Below are positions 29,601 through 38,678 of a stretch of DNA of 64,000 nt, piece after piece (positions within the stretch are counted from its first letter, which is position 1; every line of letters starts with the position of its first letter). The notes below the pieces were generated by a model. That model did no database searches, was not told the origin of the DNA, and saw only the letters and a list, made by a program, of their open reading frames with translations. Position numbers and translations under genes: made by a program. Origin of the DNA: Psychroserpens sp. NJDZ02 (GTDB taxonomy: Bacteria; Bacteroidota; Bacteroidia; Flavobacteriales; Flavobacteriaceae); the NCBI RefSeq assembly GCF_004843725.1, contig NZ_CP039451.1:2106501-2170500 (forward strand), written 5' to 3'.

Positions 29601-32600
29601 AGACAGATTACATCAACAGATTTTGAACAAGCTAATGTCGAATATATCGAGTTTTGGTTACAAGATCCTTTTCAAGAAAACACATCAAATCAAGGAGGTA
29701 AGTTATTTCTTAATTTAGGTAATATCTCAGAAGATGTACTTAAAGATGGACGTAAACAATATGAAAATGGTCTTCCCCAAGATGGGAATATTAGTTTATT
29801 ACCGCAAACGGATTTTCAGTCTATTGTACCTCAAAATCAAGCTTTGATTTATGCATTTGATACAACAGGTCAAGAGCGAACCAATCAAGATGTTGGTTTT
29901 GACGGTTATAATGACGCAGAAGAAGCGGCCAATTTCCCTTCTGGATTTTCAGGTTTGGCAGATCCAGCTCAGGATAATTATAACTATTACTTAAGCGGAG
30001 ATGGTAATATCTTTGAGAGATATAAATTTTACAATGGAATTGAAGGAAACTCTCCTGATACATTTAGTGATACAAATAGAGGGTCTACAACACAGCCAGA
30101 TGTAGAGGATGTCAATCGAGATAACACAATGAATACTATTGATAGTTATTTTGAATATGAAGTTGAAATAACGCCAGCGTCTTTAAACTTAGATAACGAA
30201 TATATTGTAGATACTAAAAACGTAACAGATAACAATAACCCTAGGGTTTTGCCAAATGGAGATACTGTGTATCCTAAATGGTATCAATTTAGAATTCCTA
30301 TTCGTACGGATGACGAGTTTGTTGTAAATGGAATTACAGATTTACGTTCAATTAGATTTGCAAGATTATATTTAAACGATTTCGAGCAAAATACAACCTT
30401 AAGATTTGGGTCGTTAGAATTGGTTCGTAGTGACTGGAGACGTTATCAGTTGGCGTTAAGTGGAGGGGCAACACCTTTAGATTTTGATGATACAGATTTT
30501 ACTGTTGGAGCTGTAAGTACACAAGAAAATGAAGGTAGCTATATTTCTCCTCCAAGTGTTGTGCCAGAGCAATTAAACAATAACAATACAATAGTAAGTC
30601 AAAACGAACAAGCCTTGGTTGTTGATGTGTGTGACTTAAAGTCTAAAGATTCTCGTGGAGTATATAAAAATATAAGTATAGATATGCGTCAATATAAAAA
30701 GCTACGTATGTTTATGCACGCTAGAGAAGGAGGAACTCCAGGCCTAGGAGATAGCGATTTAGTTGGTTTTATTAGGATGGGTAATGATTTAACAGATAAT
30801 TATTATCAAATAGAAATACCATTGCAAGTTTATAATGGAGGAGCAACTGCGGAAGCTTATTGGCCTGATGTAAATGAAATCAATATAGATCTAGAGGTTT
30901 TACAGCGTATAAAATCTTTAGGTATTAGTAATCAAACATTGACGGATGGTGTCGCTGATTTTTATGATGTAGTGGGGTCTGATCTTGTTCCTGTTTCGGA
31001 TGAGTTTTCTGATCATGTCTTAGGACAAGAACGTGTAGCTATAAAAGGAAATCCTAATTTTGGAGATGTAAGAACGTTAATGGTTGGTGTCAAAAATGGA
31101 ACAAACATAACGCAATGTGGAGAGATTTGGTATAATGAGTTGCGTTTATCAGAAATGGATAACCAAGGAGGGTGGGCAGCGATAGTTACTGTAGATACAC
31201 AATTGGCAGATTTTGCAAGTGTTAGTGCTACTGGTAAAATGAGTACTTCTGGATTTGGTACGGTAAGTCAAGGTCCTAGTGAACGTAGTTTGGAAGACGT
31301 AAAGCAGTATGATGTCATTACAAATGTTAATGTTGGTCAATTATTACCAAAAAAATGGGGAATTAAAATACCATTTAGTTACGGTCAAGGTGTGGAAGTT
31401 GTTACTCCAAAATATGATCAACAATACGAGGATATAGAATTGGATACACGTTTAGATGAAGCTGAAAACGATTTAGAAAGAGACAATATACTGGAGCAGT
31501 CAGAAGAATATACTAAACGAAAAAGCATCAATTTTATTGGAGTCAAAAAGGTTAGAACAGGAGATGCTAAGTCTCGTTTTTACGACGTAGAGAATGTAAC
31601 AGTAAATTACTCTTATAATAAATTAGAACATCGTGATTTTGAAATAGAAAGATCCGTAGATAAACAGGTGAGAGCTGGTGTTAATTACGGCTACAATTTT
31701 GAACCTAAAATTATAGAACCTTTCAAGAAAAACGATTCATTATTTACTGGTAAGTATTGGAAATTCTTAAAAGACTTAAATTTTAATGCCTTACCATCCA
31801 GTATCGCAGTTAATTCGGATTTAAATAGACAATTTAACCGTCAAAAGTTTAGAGATATTGATTTGGCTGATGGTAACATAGGACTAGAAGAGTTGTATCG
31901 AAGAAATTATACCTTTGATTATCAGTATAACCTTAATTGGAGTTTGACAAAGTCGCTTCAAGTAAGTTATTCTTCTGCAAACAATAATATAATAAGAAAC
32001 TATTTTAAGGACAATATTATTAATGGAGAGCCGGATCCGTTATTAGATGTATGGGATGGCTTTTTTGATTTTGGTGATCCAAACCGTCAACAACAACAAA
32101 TCGGTATTAATTACGAATTGCCTTTTGATAAAATACCAACGTTAAGTTTTATTCAAGCAACCTATTCTTACTCTGGATTGTTCCAATGGCAAAAAGGATC
32201 TGATTTATTTGGTAATCTTGTTGGAGACGATGGTAATACTTATAATTTAGGGAATACTATTTCTAACGGTAATACGCATAATATTAATTCGACTTTAGAC
32301 ATGAATAAGTTGTATAAATACTTAGGTATTACTACTAAGAAAAAAAGAAAGTCTAATAAAGTAGCGAGAGGGTCTAGAAGTGCTCCGCCAACCACAGCTA
32401 AAGCCAAGGTAAAAGAGGTGACCAAGAAAAAAGGGGATGGTATTGGTTCAAAAATTGGTAACATTGGAATAGGTATGTTAACTTCCATTAAAAGAATTCA
32501 AGCAGTTTATAGTGAAACTAATGGAACCTATTTACCAGGATATTTACAAACTCCAGGTTTTTTGGGAACAGCAAAGCCTACTGTAGGTTATACTTTAGGT

Positions 32601-33821
32601 AGTCAAAGTGATGTTAGAGATTTAGCAGCAAGAAATGGATGGTTAACAACATTTCCTGACTTTAATCAACAATACACGACAAACCAAACGAAACAATTAG
32701 ATTTATCTGCAAACCTAGAGCCTTTTAATGATTTTAAAATTGATTTAGTTGGGTTTAGAACTTATGCCGAAAACTACACTGAGAACTACCGTATCGAAAA
32801 TAACGAGTATTTATCGTTAACACCAAATACCTATGGAAACTTTAGTATCTCGTCATTTACCTTACCAACAGCATTCGGGAAAAGTGATGAGACGGGGTCT
32901 CAAGCTTTTGATGATTTTAAAGCAAATAGGTTAGAGATTGCAAGACGTTTAGCCGTTCAAAACGGGTCAGATCCAAATGATGTTGATGCTGATGGATACC
33001 CTAAAGGATTTGGTAAGACTAGTCAACAAGTGTTATTGCCAGCTTTTGTTAGTGCTTACACAGGTCAGAATACTAATAAAACAAAATTAGGAGCCTTAAG
33101 AAATGTGCCAATTCCAAACTGGGATATTAAATACACTGGTTTCATGAAAATGAAATGGTTTAAAAAGAAATTTAAACGTTTCTCTTTAACTCACGGATAC
33201 CGTTCTAGTTATAATATTGGTCAGTTTAGAAGTAATCTTGATTTTGATGGAATAGATTACGGTTTGGATTATAATTCACAACCTAGTGACGACTTGGATC
33301 AAGCAGGAAATTTTAAAAGTGAATATCTATATACTAGTGTAACGTTAACAGAGATGTTTAGTCCATTGTTCCGATTTGATATGGAAATGAAAAACTCGGT
33401 TAGAGTTTTATTAGAAATGAGAAAAGATAGGATGCTATCGCTTAGTTTTGATAATAATTTAATGACAGAAATATCAGGAAACGAATATGTTGTTGGTTTA
33501 GGGTATCGTTTTAAAGATGTGACTATAAACTCTAAATTAGCGGGACCAAAAACAAAAATTGTTGCGGATTTAATAATGTCGGCAGATGTATCGGTTAGAG
33601 ATAACAAAACAATTATTCGTTATTTAGATTTAGATAATAATCAAATTACAAACGGACAAACTATTTGGGGCCTTAAATATAACGCAGAATATGCCTTTAG
33701 TAAAAACCTGACAGGCTTATTTTATTTTGATTATACATTCTCAGAATATGCGATATCTACGGCGTTTCCTCAAACAACAATTCGTTCTGGATTAACTTTA
33801 AGATATAATTTCGGAAATTAG
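26622..33821 (+). CDS. sprA: Cell surface protein SprA, type IX secretion outer-membrane translocon
   Basis: This 2399-residue protein forms the translocation pore of the type IX secretion system. In Flavobacterium johnsoniae it is known as a very large single-chain beta-barrel in the outer membrane. A signal peptide is visible (FLLTAFALLVSTLSLAQ). Early segments FSFDFDQRISLSMLGKVG and LQVTANYDTQSTFDFQN, the middle VRGDFAYLIPGAPKGTDF and EATAYIDDFEGTQ, and the C-terminal strand RSGLTLRYNFGN fit SprA. A Lys-rich insert (GITTKKKRKSNKV and neighbours, near residues 1900-1945) interrupts the barrel region. The start is TTG at 26622, 6 bases after the ruvA stop; no ATG precedes the signal peptide. 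Downstream is gcvH. Confidence 0.95.
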   Translation: MNTTQLSSYKSLKHFLLTAFALLVSTLSLAQEENETEQDSTKTGFSLGRLNMPNPTSIESKYTYDPVTDRYIYTESVGKFNINYPIILTPKEYQALVLRQNQKSYYKDKIDAYEGKKGGSEEAQKNLIPEFYVNSSFFESIFGEGPISIIPQGTVEMDLGILFTKQDNPSFSPRNRTNFSFDFDQRISLSMLGKVGSRLQVTANYDTQSTFDFQNLIKLEYTPTEDDIIQKIEVGNVSMPITNSLISGAQSLFGVKTQLKFGKTTVTGVFSDQRSDAKSVIAEGGGTVDEFEFFIRDYDENRHFFLAQYFRNNYDSALENYPFINNNIQITRIEAWVTNRSNRTENVRNFVAFQDLGETGVIGNPGVAVTSGPNAFPDNGNNGLDPTNIGNAGSQLNTAVRDIATVQNGISISGFNEGFDFAKQENTRKLTEGQEYTLSTQLGYISLNQRLNNDEVLAVAYQYTVGGQVFQVGEFANDGIGATDVDVNSAGEVTNVTNNALVLKLLKSSITSVSQPIWDLMMKNVYDTGAYQLTQEDFKLNIFYNESAPLNYISPVEGTPFGVDFNGEPIEQTTLLRLFNFDKLNYNNDPQTNGDGFFDFVSGITVIPANGKIVFTKVEPFGRYLFDILDNDANSGNNATDYEADTYANANQEKYVYDLLYKATKTAALDEGQKNKFLIKGRYKSSGGDGIPIGGFNVPRGSVQVTAGGRTLVEGQDYTVNYQLGRVYIIDEGLKASNIPIEVSTENNSIFGQQTKRYTGLNVEHQFNENFVIGATYLNLNERPITQKANYDSEPINNTMLGFNANYSSELPFLSRLVNKLPNIDTDAPSNISVRGDFAYLIPGAPKGTDFNGEATAYIDDFEGTQNGIDLKSPQSWSMSSRPLNVNDVTSFDSNGIENGYGRAMFNWYTIDPIFYGSQRPSGISDDDMSSLYTSRVFVNELFPEQDIAQGQTSVLNTLDISFYPQERGPYNFEPGTESGTISNPAASWGGITRQITSTDFEQANVEYIEFWLQDPFQENTSNQGGKLFLNLGNISEDVLKDGRKQYENGLPQDGNISLLPQTDFQSIVPQNQALIYAFDTTGQERTNQDVGFDGYNDAEEAANFPSGFSGLADPAQDNYNYYLSGDGNIFERYKFYNGIEGNSPDTFSDTNRGSTTQPDVEDVNRDNTMNTIDSYFEYEVEITPASLNLDNEYIVDTKNVTDNNNPRVLPNGDTVYPKWYQFRIPIRTDDEFVVNGITDLRSIRFARLYLNDFEQNTTLRFGSLELVRSDWRRYQLALSGGATPLDFDDTDFTVGAVSTQENEGSYISPPSVVPEQLNNNNTIVSQNEQALVVDVCDLKSKDSRGVYKNISIDMRQYKKLRMFMHAREGGTPGLGDSDLVGFIRMGNDLTDNYYQIEIPLQVYNGGATAEAYWPDVNEINIDLEVLQRIKSLGISNQTLTDGVADFYDVVGSDLVPVSDEFSDHVLGQERVAIKGNPNFGDVRTLMVGVKNGTNITQCGEIWYNELRLSEMDNQGGWAAIVTVDTQLADFASVSATGKMSTSGFGTVSQGPSERSLEDVKQYDVITNVNVGQLLPKKWGIKIPFSYGQGVEVVTPKYDQQYEDIELDTRLDEAENDLERDNILEQSEEYTKRKSINFIGVKKVRTGDAKSRFYDVENVTVNYSYNKLEHRDFEIERSVDKQVRAGVNYGYNFEPKIIEPFKKNDSLFTGKYWKFLKDLNFNALPSSIAVNSDLNRQFNRQKFRDIDLADGNIGLEELYRRNYTFDYQYNLNWSLTKSLQVSYSSANNNIIRNYFKDNIINGEPDPLLDVWDGFFDFGDPNRQQQQIGINYELPFDKIPTLSFIQATYSYSGLFQWQKGSDLFGNLVGDDGNTYNLGNTISNGNTHNINSTLDMNKLYKYLGITTKKKRKSNKVARGSRSAPPTTAKAKVKEVTKKKGDGIGSKIGNIGIGMLTSIKRIQAVYSETNGTYLPGYLQTPGFLGTAKPTVGYTLGSQSDVRDLAARNGWLTTFPDFNQQYTTNQTKQLDLSANLEPFNDFKIDLVGFRTYAENYTENYRIENNEYLSLTPNTYGNFSISSFTLPTAFGKSDETGSQAFDDFKANRLEIARRLAVQNGSDPNDVDADGYPKGFGKTSQQVLLPAFVSAYTGQNTNKTKLGALRNVPIPNWDIKYTGFMKMKWFKKKFKRFSLTHGYRSSYNIGQFRSNLDFDGIDYGLDYNSQPSDDLDQAGNFKSEYLYTSVTLTEMFSPLFRFDMEMKNSVRVLLEMRKDRMLSLSFDNNLMTEISGNEYVVGLGYRFKDVTINSKLAGPKTKIVADLIMSADVSVRDNKTIIRYLDLDNNQITNGQTIWGLKYNAEYAFSKNLTGLFYFDYTFSEYAISTAFPQTTIRSGLTLRYNFGN

Positions 33822-33831
33822 CATTTGATTG

Positions 33832-33862
33832 TTTGAATTTAAGGTTCATTTAAATACATTTG
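33832..33862 (+). promoter_or_regulatory. Promoter of gcvH
   Basis: TTTG at 33832-33835 and TACATTTG at 33855-33862 are separated by 19 bases, a near-ideal Bacteroidota promoter. The -33 box lies 11 bases after the sprA stop, so gcvH has its own promoter. Confidence 0.8.
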
Positions 33863-33885
33863 TAATTCAATAAATAAAATATATA

Positions 33886-34266
33886 ATGAACATACCATCA
33901 GATTTAAAATACACTAAGGACCACGAGTGGATTAAAGTAGAAGGAGACCAAATTACAGTTGGAATCACAGATTTTGCTCAAAGTGAATTAGGAGACATCG
34001 TTTATGTAGAGGTTGAAACTTTAGATGAAACTTTAAAAGCAGAAGAGGTTTTTGGTACTGTAGAAGCTGTTAAGACGGTTTCAGACTTGTTTTTGCCTGT
34101 TTCTGGAGAGATTGTAGCATTTAATGAAGCTTTAGAGGATGAGCCAGAGAAAGTGAATACAGATCCTTATGGAGAAGGTTGGATGGTAAAAGTTAAGGTG
34201 ACTGATGTTTCAGAGTTGGATAACTTGATGTCTGCCGAAGATTACAAGGCACTTATTGGTGCGTAA
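33886..34266 (+). CDS. gcvH: Glycine cleavage system H protein
   Basis: This 126-residue shuttle protein carries the aminomethyl group from P-protein to T-protein during glycine breakdown. The lipoylated lysine is K63 in [12 protein letters not shown]. Other H-protein marks are [12 protein letters not shown] at the N-terminus, [10 protein letters not shown], and [11 protein letters not shown] near the C-terminus. Full length. It lies between sprA and a VanZ-like gene that overlaps its 3' end; gcvT and gcvP are not nearby. Confidence 0.96.
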   Translation: MNIPSDLKYTKDHEWIKVEGDQITVGITDFAQSELGDIVYVEVETLDETLKAEEVFGTVEAVKTVSDLFLPVSGEIVAFNEALEDEPEKVNTDPYGEGWMVKVKVTDVSELDNLMSAEDYKALIGA

Positions 34267-34630
34267 ACTTTTATTATTTGTAAGTTTTGGATATAGCGCC
34301 TCATTAATGACGGTTAGTCTTATTAAGATTAGTTCAGAGGTTGATTTATCCCATGGCAATGATAAAGTTGTTCATGCAATAGCACATCTAATATTTGTTA
34401 GTGTTTGGTTTTTGTCATTTTTTTACTTTTTTGGAAAAAGTAAAAAAACGGCTCTAAAACTGGCTTTTAGTGTGTCTGTGCTGTTTGGTATGCTAATTGA
34501 AATATTACAACACACACTTACAAAAAGTAGACAGGCAGATTATAAAGACGTTATAGCCAATATTATAGGGGCAGTTATTGCAGTGTTTATTATTAATTTA
34601 CTAACATTAAGGAAAGTTAAAAACGACTAA
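34259..34630 (+). CDS. VanZ family membrane protein
   Basis: This 123-residue protein has four predicted helices and the VanZ-like arrangement [13 protein letters not shown]...[24 protein letters not shown], where the Arg, Asp and Asn residues before the last helix are characteristic. VanZ proteins are linked to low-level teicoplanin resistance in enterococci, but in Bacteroidota the role is unknown. The start is GTG at 34259 or TTG at 34256; either overlaps the gcvH stop by 8 to 11 bases, so translation is probably coupled to gcvH. Confidence 0.8.
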   Translation: MRKLLLFVSFGYSASLMTVSLIKISSEVDLSHGNDKVVHAIAHLIFVSVWFLSFFYFFGKSKKTALKLAFSVSVLFGMLIEILQHTLTKSRQADYKDVIANIIGAVIAVFIINLLTLRKVKND

Positions 34631-34686
34631 TAGCTTGTTTTTTTAACAAATAAATAGTTATTTTAGCATTCAGTAAACAAAAAGAT

Positions 34687-35412
34687 ATGGAATCTAAAAA
34701 AAATACAAAAGCAAATGTAGGACGTAACAGTTCGCTTTACGTAGCGGTAGGATTAGCATTAATGCTTTTTTTATCATACGTTACACTTAATTATACGACA
34801 ACAGAAAAGTCGGATATCGATATAGGAATGTTAACCTTTGATGATATTGATGATGAAGATGTGCCAATTACAGAAATTTTGAATACACCACCGCCACCGC
34901 CACCGCCACCAGCAGCTCCAGAAGTTATTGAGGTTGTTGAAGATGAGGAGGATGTAGAAGAAACAGTTATGGAATCTACAGAAACAGATATAGAAGAAGT
35001 TGTGGAAATTGAAGTTGCTGATGTAGAAGTTGAAGAGGTTGAGGAAGATATAGATGTCCCTTTTTCTATTATTGAAAATGTACCTGTGTATCCAGGATGT
35101 GAAGGTGCAGGAAACAATGATGCTAAGAAAAAATGTATGTCTGAAAAGATTGGTAAATTTGTAAGAAAAAATTTCAATGCAGATTTAGCACAAGATTTAG
35201 GTCTTGATAGTGGTGTTAAAAGAATTAATGTTGGTTTTAAGATCGATAAAAACGGTAATATTGTTAATATCCAAGCAAGAGCACCACACCCTAAACTAGA
35301 ACAGGAAGCTAAGCGTATCATTGGTAAGTTACCAAAAATGAAACCAGGTAGACAAAGAGGTAAAGCAGTAAATGTACCTTACGGATTACCTATTACTTTT
35401 AAAGTAGAGTAG
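34687..35412 (+). CDS. TonB family energy transducer protein, copy 1
   Basis: This 241-residue protein has one N-terminal membrane anchor (about 17-36), a run of eight prolines (68-75), a very acidic linker (about 76-125, mostly Glu, Val, Asp), and a TonB C-terminal-like domain (about 130-241). The domain has VPVYPGCE, KKKCMSEKIGKFV, INVGFKIDKNGNIV, and ends PYGLPITFKVE. It resembles Bacteroidota TonB proteins that pass energy from an ExbB/ExbD complex to outer-membrane transporters; those partners are not here. The linker is acidic, unlike the basic Pro-Lys linkers of many TonBs. A strong terminator follows. Confidence 0.85.
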   Translation: MESKKNTKANVGRNSSLYVAVGLALMLFLSYVTLNYTTTEKSDIDIGMLTFDDIDDEDVPITEILNTPPPPPPPPAAPEVIEVVEDEEDVEETVMESTETDIEEVVEIEVADVEVEEVEEDIDVPFSIIENVPVYPGCEGAGNNDAKKKCMSEKIGKFVRKNFNADLAQDLGLDSGVKRINVGFKIDKNGNIVNIQARAPHPKLEQEAKRIIGKLPKMKPGRQRGKAVNVPYGLPITFKVE

Positions 35413-35433
35413 AGCATATTTCCATATACATTA

Positions 35434-35467
35434 AAAATCCCGTTACATTTATGTAGCGGGATTTTTG
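35434..35467 (+). terminator. Terminator after TonB copy 1
   Basis: AAATCCCG pairs with CGGGATTT, with a further inner pairing around TTACATTTATGTAG, and TTTTTG follows. A run of A precedes the stem. Confidence 0.88.
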
Positions 35468-35523
35468 TTTTGGTATACTTTTTGTGATTAATTCATAATA
35501 TTAACACTTAAACTATTTATATT

Positions 35524-36333
35524 ATGAGGGTTTCAAAGAAAAAAAGCGATTTAAAAGATTTTGGTCAAGAAAATGTAACTAAATCGCAAAAGCATGACGC
35601 TAATGTGCAAAAAAACACAGCGCTCTATTTTCAGATTGGTTTAATTATGTGCTTGCTTGCAGCTTATGGTGCTTTAGAAATGCGTTTTGAAGAAAGTGAT
35701 TTTAAAATTCCGACAACAGCAAAGGTCGAAGTTGATAAGGATTACATGTTTGCTCCTACTTTTAGAGTAGAAGCGAATGCAGTAGAAACTTCAGAACCTT
35801 TAAAAAAGCAACCAGTACGTGTGGTTAATGTTACGGTTGTGCCGGATGAGACGCCAGAAGTAAAAACGACAACCGATAAATTGGAGTCAGAAATGTTTAC
35901 TCCTACAAAACCTAAAGAAGCTAAACCTTCTTTAGACTTAGATGGAATTACAGTTGATATGCCTGAGGAAGAAATACATGTAAACTTTGTAGAAAAGGTT
36001 CCTGTTTATCCTGGATGCGAAAGTGCTAATACTAATGATAAGCGCAGAAAATGTATGTCGGAGAAGTTATCCAAATTAATCCAAAATAAATTTGATAGAA
36101 ATTTAGGAATGGATTTAGGTTTAAAGGAAGGTATACAGCGTATCTCCGTTAATTTTAGAATAAATAAATTTGGAATTGTGGAAATTATAAGTACACGTGC
36201 GCCACATAAAGATTTGGAAAAGGAGGCTAATCGAGTAGTTGATAGAGTGCCACAAATGAAACCAGGAGAACAAGGAGGGGAAGCAGTTTCTGTTTTATAT
36301 TCTTTGCCAATAGTTTTTGAAGTTAGATATTAG
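35524..36333 (+). CDS. TonB family energy transducer protein, copy 2
   Basis: This 269-residue paralog of the previous gene has a cytoplasmic basic head, a membrane anchor at about 37-54 (IGLIMCLLAAYGAL), a periplasmic linker without the polyproline run, and a C-terminal domain (about 155-269). The domain has VEKVPVYPGCESA, RRKCMSEKLSKLI, ISVNFRINKFGIV and a final PIVFEVRY. The two Cys residues of the domain (PGCE and KCMS) are kept in both copies. Separate terminators after each gene suggest independent transcription. Role as for copy 1; the partner receptor is unknown. Confidence 0.82.
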   Translation: MRVSKKKSDLKDFGQENVTKSQKHDANVQKNTALYFQIGLIMCLLAAYGALEMRFEESDFKIPTTAKVEVDKDYMFAPTFRVEANAVETSEPLKKQPVRVVNVTVVPDETPEVKTTTDKLESEMFTPTKPKEAKPSLDLDGITVDMPEEEIHVNFVEKVPVYPGCESANTNDKRRKCMSEKLSKLIQNKFDRNLGMDLGLKEGIQRISVNFRINKFGIVEIISTRAPHKDLEKEANRVVDRVPQMKPGEQGGEAVSVLYSLPIVFEVRY

Positions 36334-36352
36334 TTAAAAAGGTATAATATTT

Positions 36353-36386
36353 ATAGTCGTTATCTTTTAAGGTAACGACTATTTTG
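36353..36386 (+). terminator. Terminator after TonB copy 2
   Basis: ATAGTCGTTATC (36353-36364) pairs with GGTAACGACTAT (36371-36382) with one wobble, followed by a short TTTGG tail. The T tract is weak, so some read-through into the next gene is possible. Confidence 0.65.
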
Positions 36387-36444
36387 GTTTTAAGACGTTG
36401 ATAAAAACAGTATCTTTCGGCTAAATTTAAACCGTAAACTAAAT

Positions 36445-38580
36445 ATGAAGACTTTCATTTTAGGACTTTTATTAATGTGTTCTATTTTTTCTTATGCTCA
36501 AGACTCAGTTATTTATCAAATAGCGCCGCGTTTTGAAAATTGTAAGGAGACGGATTTAAAACAGCTTGATAATTGTTTTAATCAAGAAGTGTATAAAACT
36601 GTATATTCTCAATTTAGGTATCCTGAATCTGTTGAATCTAATTATATTGGAGAAATAGCTGTTATATTCGAAGTTACCAAAGGAGGTGTTTTTAAAACGG
36701 TTTATATTGATGCTCAGATTAAGGCTTTAAAAGAAGAGCTTATTCGAGTGTTTTCTGTTTTCCCAGTAATACAACCGGCAACTTACAACGGTAATCCAAC
36801 GTTTAAACAATACAGTATGACGTTGCATTTTCCGTTAAATGAAAATAACAAATCTAGTAAGCTTCCGGCAATAGTTTCAGTGGACACTAAAAGTATAAAA
36901 AAGGTTAATCAAATTGAACAATTAACGGAATTACAACAAAACGCAAAACGAGAATTTGATAGTGTTCAGAAGTCCGTTTCAAAATATACAAATAAGGCTT
37001 ATAAGAGTCAGGTTAATATCCCGTTTTCTCATGAAAATTATTTTCGATTTGATCAAGATTTAAATAGGATTGGAACTAATAACCATACAGCATCTAAACC
37101 TTATAAATATGAAGACGTTTCTAATTATTATGATTTTGAATCAGAGAATGAAGCGCTTCAAAAGCAGTCTAAAACATGGGTAGGACGTAAATTATGGAAT
37201 GAGCATTTAGTACAGTTGCAAAGTGAAGACTATTGGTTTACTATTGATCCTATTCTTGATCTGCAATTAGGGAAAGATACAGACGCGGATTTTGGATATA
37301 CTTATAATAATACACGAGGTGCGTATGTGCAAGGAGGTTTGGGTGATAAACTGAGTTTTTCAGCTTCTGTTTATGAAAACCAAGGTAGGTTTGCACAATA
37401 CTACAATGAGTATGCCGAAAGTTTAAAAGCTTTTGGGCCTGACCCCGCAATAATTCCTGGGCGTGGTATTGCCAAACGATTTAAAGAAGACGCTTATGAT
37501 TACCCTGTTGCAGAGGGGTATTTGTCTTATTCTCCAGCAAAATTTTTAAATGTACAATTTGGTCATGGTAAACAATTTATTGGAGATGGATACCGTAGTT
37601 TATTGCAAAGTGATGTTTCTAGTCCCTATCCTTTTTTAAAGCTGAACACAAAGTTTTGGAATATAAAATATACCAATACTTGGACTTGGCTTAAAGATGT
37701 ACGTGATGATGTTACTTTGGATAAGGCCTTTCTAACAAAGTATATAGCAAATCATTATTTAAGTTGGAATGTAACAAAACGATTTAATTTAGGCTTGTTT
37801 GAATCTGTTATTTGGGAAAATAGTAACGATCGAGGTTTTGATGTTAATTATTTAAATCCATTAATCTTTTTTAGAGCCATCGAATTCGAGACAGGCCAAG
37901 GAGCAGGAAATGCTATTGTAGGAGCTTCTGGGAAATATAAGCTAAGTGATAATGCTAATGTTTATGGTCAATTTATTTTAGATGAATTTTCTCTAAGTGA
38001 TGTAACAGGAGGTGACAGAAGCTGGAAGAACAAATATGGTTTTCAGTTAGGGGCAAAATGGTACAATGCTTTTAATGTGAAAAAATTAATGCTTCAAGCT
38101 GAGTACAATCAGGTAAGACCATATACTTATTCGCATAATACTATTGTTTTGAATTATGCGCACAATAACCAGCCAATGGCGCACCTTTGGGGAGCAAACT
38201 TTAAAGAGTTAGTGCTTATTGGGCGTTATCAAAAAGAACGTTGGTTTGGAGAGGCTAAGTTAATTGCTGGTATTAGAGGTTTAGATGTTAATGATGGTAC
38301 GGATGACTTTAGTTATGGTGGAGATATTTATAGAAACTACAATGATAGACCATTTGATACCGGAGTATCTATAGGGCAAGGGATTAAAACGACCTCTATT
38401 AATGCTAGTGCACAACTAGGTTATTTAGTTAATCCCGCATCCAACTTAAAAGCCTTTGTTAATATAAGTTATCGTAATTTTAACCCCGAAGCCGAAACGT
38501 TATCCGCTGTTAACAACAGTACGGTATGGATTAATTTTGGTTTAAGAACAGATTTGTTTAATTGGTATTTTGATATGTAA
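36445..38580 (+). CDS. remB: RemB-like outer membrane protein with N-terminal TonB_C-like domain
   Basis: This 711-residue exported protein (signal KTFILGLLLMCSIFSYAQ) resembles the flavobacterial family named gliding motility protein RemB. Residues about 25-135 look like a TonB C-terminal fold: PRFENC, LDNCFNQEV, FRYPESV, IGEIAVIFEVTKGGVF and a closing MTLHFPLN. Residues about 230-711 look like a beta-barrel with WFTIDPILDLQLG, GHGKQFIGDGYRS and many aromatic-rich strands, similar in style to Wzi-type capsule proteins, and end with FNWYFDM. The family's biochemical role is unclear. It follows two TonB proteins whose C-terminal domain it shares. The family name is recalled rather than searched, so the symbol is tentative. 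Confidence 0.6.
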   Translation: MKTFILGLLLMCSIFSYAQDSVIYQIAPRFENCKETDLKQLDNCFNQEVYKTVYSQFRYPESVESNYIGEIAVIFEVTKGGVFKTVYIDAQIKALKEELIRVFSVFPVIQPATYNGNPTFKQYSMTLHFPLNENNKSSKLPAIVSVDTKSIKKVNQIEQLTELQQNAKREFDSVQKSVSKYTNKAYKSQVNIPFSHENYFRFDQDLNRIGTNNHTASKPYKYEDVSNYYDFESENEALQKQSKTWVGRKLWNEHLVQLQSEDYWFTIDPILDLQLGKDTDADFGYTYNNTRGAYVQGGLGDKLSFSASVYENQGRFAQYYNEYAESLKAFGPDPAIIPGRGIAKRFKEDAYDYPVAEGYLSYSPAKFLNVQFGHGKQFIGDGYRSLLQSDVSSPYPFLKLNTKFWNIKYTNTWTWLKDVRDDVTLDKAFLTKYIANHYLSWNVTKRFNLGLFESVIWENSNDRGFDVNYLNPLIFFRAIEFETGQGAGNAIVGASGKYKLSDNANVYGQFILDEFSLSDVTGGDRSWKNKYGFQLGAKWYNAFNVKKLMLQAEYNQVRPYTYSHNTIVLNYAHNNQPMAHLWGANFKELVLIGRYQKERWFGEAKLIAGIRGLDVNDGTDDFSYGGDIYRNYNDRPFDTGVSIGQGIKTTSINASAQLGYLVNPASNLKAFVNISYRNFNPEAETLSAVNNSTVWINFGLRTDLFNWYFDM

Positions 38581-38645
38581 CAAAGGCTCAAAAACCATAA
38601 CTTAAAAACCTTGATGTTTTTTTATGCTAAATAACCATTTAGCAG

Positions 38646-38654
38646 TATCTTTGC
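38646..38654 (+). promoter_or_regulatory. -7 promoter element of the second oxidase cluster
   Basis: TATCTTTGC matches TAnnTTTG plus Y and lies 25 bases before the TTG start of the heme O synthase. A weak TTATG at 38622-38626 is the best -33 candidate. Confidence 0.6.
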
Positions 38655-38678
38655 ACCAGCAAAAAAAATAGCGTTGGT

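Noticed and set aside
34791..35321. A 176-codon open frame antisense to the first TonB gene
   Set aside because: Its Ser/Thr/Gly-rich sequence is the reverse complement of the acidic and polyproline linker. The plus-strand TonB domain is convincing.
36411..36418. TATCTTTC before the RemB-like gene as a -7 promoter box
   Set aside because: It has one mismatch at the key final G of TAnnTTTG, so I did not list it, although it may work weakly.
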